From assembly GCF_002119525.1 (NCBI RefSeq), contig NZ_CP017917.1, positions 434,001 through 498,000 on the forward strand: a stretch of 64,000 bases of DNA, read 5' to 3'. Source of the stretch: Vibrio syngnathi (lineage in GTDB: Bacteria > Pseudomonadota > Gammaproteobacteria > Enterobacterales > Vibrionaceae). The notes beneath the pieces were generated by a model. It did no database searches. It was not told where the DNA came from and saw only the letters and a list, made by a program, of their open reading frames with translations. Position 1 is the stretch's first letter, and each line of letters begins with the position of its first letter. Positions 61,185 through 64,000 of the stretch are shown here, one piece after another. Made by a program: the position numbers and the translations under genes.

Positions 61185-61214
61185 AATACAGGACATGTTT
61201 CCTGTATTCATTTT
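61185..61214. terminator. Terminator between the aldolase-like gene and the small membrane protein gene
   Basis: 9-bp stem AATACAGGA with its complement, loop CATGTT, T5 on the + strand. May serve both convergent genes. Confidence 0.78.
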
Positions 61215-61240
61215 TACGCCGATAGGATAGCGGGGTCTTA

Positions 61241-61366
61241 TTACATGTATTGGTTGATGTACACATCGACTAAAAACATGAATACGGGTACCGTGCTGAG
61301 AAGTCCGAAGAAGACGATTGGCACCCAGTTTTTCATTTTCTTTTTAGGTTGCTCGGTGTTGTTCAT
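61241..61366 (-). CDS. 41-residue single-span membrane protein
   Basis: Small ORF on the minus strand: MNNTEQPKKKMKNW, then one hydrophobic helix (VPIVFFGLLSTVPVFMFLVD), ending VYINQYM. Positive residues before the helix suggest the N-terminus stays in the cytoplasm. AAGG lies 8 nt upstream of the ATG and a convergent terminator follows. I do not recognise the family. The gap from 61367 to 61660 to its right shows nothing but its probable promoter. Confidence 0.6.
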   Translation of the reverse strand: MNNTEQPKKKMKNWVPIVFFGLLSTVPVFMFLVDVYINQYM

Positions 61367-61660
61367 AAGTTCGGCCTTAAATTGGTTGTTGAGTCACACA
61401 GCTTGCTACAATGTCCCATACGCTATGAATAAATGTGCGTGGGGAACTGTCTAACAGCAGGCTCTAGTTACGTTTATGGTATCAAATAAAATGGTTGAGC
61501 CCTATGCGGATTTAGCGTTTCGTGGTGTGTATCAATCACAGAAAATGTAGGCGATTCATGAGCGGTTCATAAAGACTCAACAATAATGAACCTATTAGAA
61601 CAAGTATTGCCTTACTTGGCATATCAAATAAACAGCATTCAAAGATTTGGAGAAGACAAC

Positions 61661-62095
61661 ATGAGAACAATAGGAAACATCATTTGGTTTCTGTTTGGTG
61701 GCGTATTTATGGGATTGGCTTGGTGGTTCTTCGGACTGCTCGCATTCCTCACCATTGTTGGCATTCCATGGGGTAGAGCGTGTTTTGTAATGGGTAATTT
61801 CTCATTCTTCCCATTCGGCCAAGAAGCGATTTCACGTGATGAACTGACCAATGAAACTGATATCGGGACCAGCCCACTTGGTATGATTGGTAACATCATT
61901 TGGTTCTTATTTGCGGGAATCTGGTTGGCGATTGGTCACATCATGTCAGCAGTAGCGTGTTTCATTACTATTATAGGTATTCCGTTTGCGATTCAGCACC
62001 TTAAGCTCGCAGTTATCTCATTGGCGCCAATCGGTAAAACCGTTGTCGACAAGCGTGAAGCAGAAGCGGCACGAGTAAGAAACTACAAGGGTTAA
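61661..62095 (+). CDS. yccF: YccF-family inner membrane protein
   Basis: 144 aa with two DUF307/YccF repeats: TIGNIIWFLFGGVFMGLAWW, then IGNIIWFLFAGIWLAIGHIM, each followed by a G-I-P segment (IVGIPWGRACFVMGNFSFFPFG, IIGIPFAIQHLKLAVISLAPIG). E. coli YccF has 148 aa. GGAG lies 8 nt before the ATG at 61661; an upstream in-frame ATG adds 25 residues without family support. Function not established. Four hydrophobic segments. Terminator follows. Confidence 0.9.
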   Translation: MRTIGNIIWFLFGGVFMGLAWWFFGLLAFLTIVGIPWGRACFVMGNFSFFPFGQEAISRDELTNETDIGTSPLGMIGNIIWFLFAGIWLAIGHIMSAVACFITIIGIPFAIQHLKLAVISLAPIGKTVVDKREAEAARVRNYKG

Positions 62096-62125
62096 GACTA
62101 CAGCTTAAGCCTTATATAGAGCTGA

Positions 62126-62153
62126 AAAAGCACATCACATGATGTGCTTTTTT
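62126..62153. terminator. Terminator after yccF
   Basis: 11-bp stem AAAGCACATCA-type arms around a 2-4-nt loop, T6. Serves the + strand and, with a run of A in front, also the frameshifted minus-strand gene. Confidence 0.85.
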
Positions 62154-62198
62154 GTGTCCATGTTTTATCTCACGATGCCCGCCTCTTACAAACACTCA

Positions 62199-63121
62199 CT
62201 AGACATTGTTGAACAAGACTTCAAGCCTAAGGGTGATGTTGGCTTCTTCGATATGTTTCTCATAGGGCTCTCGTTCCCATTGATAGCGCGGAATCAATTC
62301 GTAGAACAGCCACTCTTTCCAAACGTTTTCTCGGTAGGTTATCGGCACCTGTGAATATTCGTAGTGGTTATACGGTTCGCTGGTTGCTGTGATAGTGGCG
62401 CTGTATTGCAGAGCTTGGTCTTGAGAAAGATAGTGATACAAAGTTAGCCCCGTACCGTAGTCCCAGCCTTTAATATCGTCGTTATAACCTGCAAAGTTCG
62501 ACCATCGCGCTAAGAAGTCATCACTCAAAGAAAGATCAAAATCGACGTCAGTGATCTCGCCAGTTTCTTGCTTTTCTTGATACACACGTTGGGTCAGCCC
62601 GAATACGGCATCGGTAGTGAGAGGGTAGGTAAAGCGATAACGAGCTTCAATACGCTGACGCAGTGTCGCTTTAATATTGAAGCTGCTGTAACCCTTCGCA
62701 TAAGCATCGTAACGAAGGCCGAGTGCGCTCTCTAATTCCTCTGAATCTTGTGGAAAAAATCCAAGAACTCTTCATCGCTGACAGACTCGTAGATCAACTT
62801 TAGGCGTTTACTCACAAAGGGAAGATGCAGACGCGCCTTGAGTTTTGTTGAGTAGTCGACCTCGCCACCTTCCGAGTAAATAAAATCGTTATACCAACGG
62901 ACGGACGTGCCAGCTCTGGCATCTTCGGTAATGCGGTCATCAACAAAAAAACTATCAAACCACAGAGCGGGTTGGCAAAATTTACTGTTCAGGAAATGGT
63001 AAGCTTTTTCGACAGGGGCGTCTTCTAACGGCTGACTGTGGCACTCATTTTGTTCCTCTGCTTGAGTGGAGTGGACAACGAGTGAAGCTAATAATGAGGT
63101 GCTAACTATCCAACGACTCAA
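62199..63121 (-). pseudogene. Predicted outer-membrane protein, disrupted by one frameshift in an A6/T6 run
   Basis: One gene read as two ORFs (62732-63121 and 62199-62585). Adding a single base to the A6 run at 62754-62759 joins them: EFLDFF then PQDSEELESALGLRYDAYAK and so on into the second ORF, giving about 307 aa without further stops. Signal peptide at residues 1-21 (ends TQA-E). Two cysteines near the mature N-terminus; then alternating aromatic/polar strands (TSVRWYNDFIYSEGGEVDYS, LTLYHYLSQDQALQYSATIT) and a C-terminal strand ending in V-L-F-N-N-V, compatible with a beta-barrel. Family not recognised. It could be a real pseudogene, a phase-variable gene or a sequencing error. Confidence 0.75.
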
Positions 63122-63267
63122 TGGAACCTGTTTGTCATTCTATATATCAATAGTTTGACTATAACCAAGCGATCGCAACAATGCGACTTTTTAGTGGTGA
63201 GTCGCTATTGATTCGTCGCTCTTGGTTTGTGTGAAGGTAAAGAATTGAAAGAGACCGGTAGATAAAA

Positions 63268-63298
63268 GAAAACGGGCTCAGAAGGTGAGCCCGTTTGT
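63268..63298 (-). terminator. Terminator after the alcohol dehydrogenase gene
   Basis: On the minus strand: AAACGGGCTCA with its complement, 5-nt loop, then TTTTCTTTT. 63 nt after the stop. Confidence 0.88.
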
Positions 63299-63358
63299 GT
63301 TAGCTATTTGTTTTTAGCGAGAGCCGCGTGTTTCTAGCTCGAATAACTTGTCGCTAGA

Positions 63359-64000
63359 TTACATTGCCGCTTCGAAGATCGCTGAGATTTCTTCGTGAGT
63401 CGCTTGTTTAGGGTTAGTGAAACCACAAGCGTCTTTTAGTGCGTTGTCAGACAGAGTCGGGATGTCTTCTAGTTTAGCACCCAGTTGCGCGATACCAGTT
63501 GGGATGTTCACGTCATTTGCTAGTTGAACAATCGCGTTGATAGCTGCTTCTGCGCCTTGCTCTGGTGTCATACCTTCAACATTCACACCCATTGCTTTTG
63601 CAACGTCACGTAGACGCTCTGGGCAAACTTGCGCGTTGTAGCGTTGAACGTGTGGAAGCAGGATAGCGTTACATACACCGTGTGGAAGGTCGTAGAAACC
63701 ACCCAGTTGGTGAGCCATTGCGTGAACATAGCCAAGAGAAGCGTTGTTGAACGCCATGCCCGCCATGAACTGTGCGTAAGCCATTTGCTCACGAGCTTCA
63801 ATATCTTCGCCGTGCGTTACTGCTGTTCTTAGGTGTGCTTGAACAAGTTCGATTGCTTTAATTGCTACTGCGTCTGTAATTGGCGTTGCTGCGATAGAAA
63901 CGTAAGCTTCGATTGCGTGCGTTAATGCATCCATGCCAGTTGCAGCAGTTAATGATGCAGGTTTAGCAAGCATTAACTCAGGATCGTTTACTGAAATAAG
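63359..64000 (-). CDS. Iron-containing alcohol dehydrogenase, C-terminal part (truncated by window edge)
   Basis: The last 213 residues of a group III Fe-dependent alcohol dehydrogenase (FucO/AdhB/YiaY type); the frame is open to the right edge. Iron ligands appear in [36 protein letters not shown] (two His). The end [22 protein letters not shown] matches members of about 382 aa, so roughly 170 residues lie beyond the window. NAD-binding domain not visible. Ethanol, lactaldehyde or 1,2-propanediol oxidoreductase cannot be told apart. Confidence 0.93.
   Translation of the reverse strand, partial: LISVNDPELMLAKPASLTAATGMDALTHAIEAYVSIAATPITDAVAIKAIELVQAHLRTAVTHGEDIEAREQMAYAQFMAGMAFNNASLGYVHAMAHQLGGFYDLPHGVCNAILLPHVQRYNAQVCPERLRDVAKAMGVNVEGMTPEQGAEAAINAIVQLANDVNIPTGIAQLGAKLEDIPTLSDNALKDACGFTNPKQATHEEISAIFEAAM

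Noticed and set aside
1..64000. Prophage, IS element, integron or genomic island boundary
   Set aside because: No transposase, integrase, phage structural gene, tRNA or flanking direct repeats were seen.

Overview
The window looks like chromosomal DNA of a marine gammaproteobacterium, almost certainly a Vibrio (inference). The basis is the KtrB-type K+ channel subunit, the fused MsrAB, the 2-aminoethylphosphonate (AEP) locus with a PbfA-type lyase, TRAP-linked gluconate use, the kbl-tdh pair and KefB/KefG, with moderate AT-rich base composition. A Splendidus-clade species is my best guess but cannot be proved from the sequence alone. I found no rRNA, tRNA, CRISPR array, IS element, integron or prophage. 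This is core and near-core chromosome carrying some decayed gene fragments.

Layout. 1-4.3 kb: 3' end of ktrB, msrAB, an OsmC/YhfA protein and an OmpA-like porin. 4.3-15.6 kb: a phosphonate island. phnX, a pbfA-type lyase and phnW run leftwards. A periplasmic binding protein, a FAD amine oxidase, an ABC ATPase, a double-length permease, a GntR/UTRA regulator and an EamA transporter run rightwards. Three near-identical 12-bp palindromes sit in its promoters. 15.6-23.4 kb: a gluconate regulon (TRAP transporter, gntK, gnd, LacI-type GntR) with three GntR-type operators. It is interrupted by pepE, which is fused in frame behind the decayed 3' end of a pepT-like gene. 23.5-30.4 kb: a siderophore-interacting protein behind a Fur-box-like site, a POT transporter, serine dehydratase, a YdcF protein, a small lipoprotein and a Nudix hydrolase. 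30.4-37.3 kb: a LruC/GEVED protein with a lipoprotein partner, and a heterodimeric ABC exporter. 37.5-46.8 kb: envelope and redox genes (TPR membrane protein, M23 endopeptidase, YbjQ, YcdX, cytochrome b562, DUF2946-PepSY pair, glyoxalase-LysR pair, cysteine-dioxygenase-like protein). 47-52.6 kb: a complete MacB-like tripartite export operon. 52.7-64 kb: XRE regulator, EAL protein, kbl-tdh, kefG-kefB, a threonine-aldolase-like enzyme, a 41-residue membrane protein, YccF, a frameshifted outer-membrane protein and the 3' part of an iron-dependent alcohol dehydrogenase.

How the genes fit together. In the phosphonate island, AEP and its hydroxylated or N-methylated relatives would be imported and converted by three routes (PhnW, PbfA, FAD oxidase) to phosphonoacetaldehyde, which PhnX splits to acetaldehyde and phosphate. 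In the gluconate regulon, imported gluconate is phosphorylated by GntK and decarboxylated by Gnd into the pentose phosphate pathway, while GntR represses uptake and itself.

Structure beyond the genes. Several gene 3' ends run into short imperfect tandem repeats of 16, 17 or 20 bp, and two different perfect octamer arrays lie between an M23 peptidase gene and ybjQ. Remnants of a LysR regulator, a PepT-like peptidase and an unidentified small gene occupy gaps that otherwise look empty.
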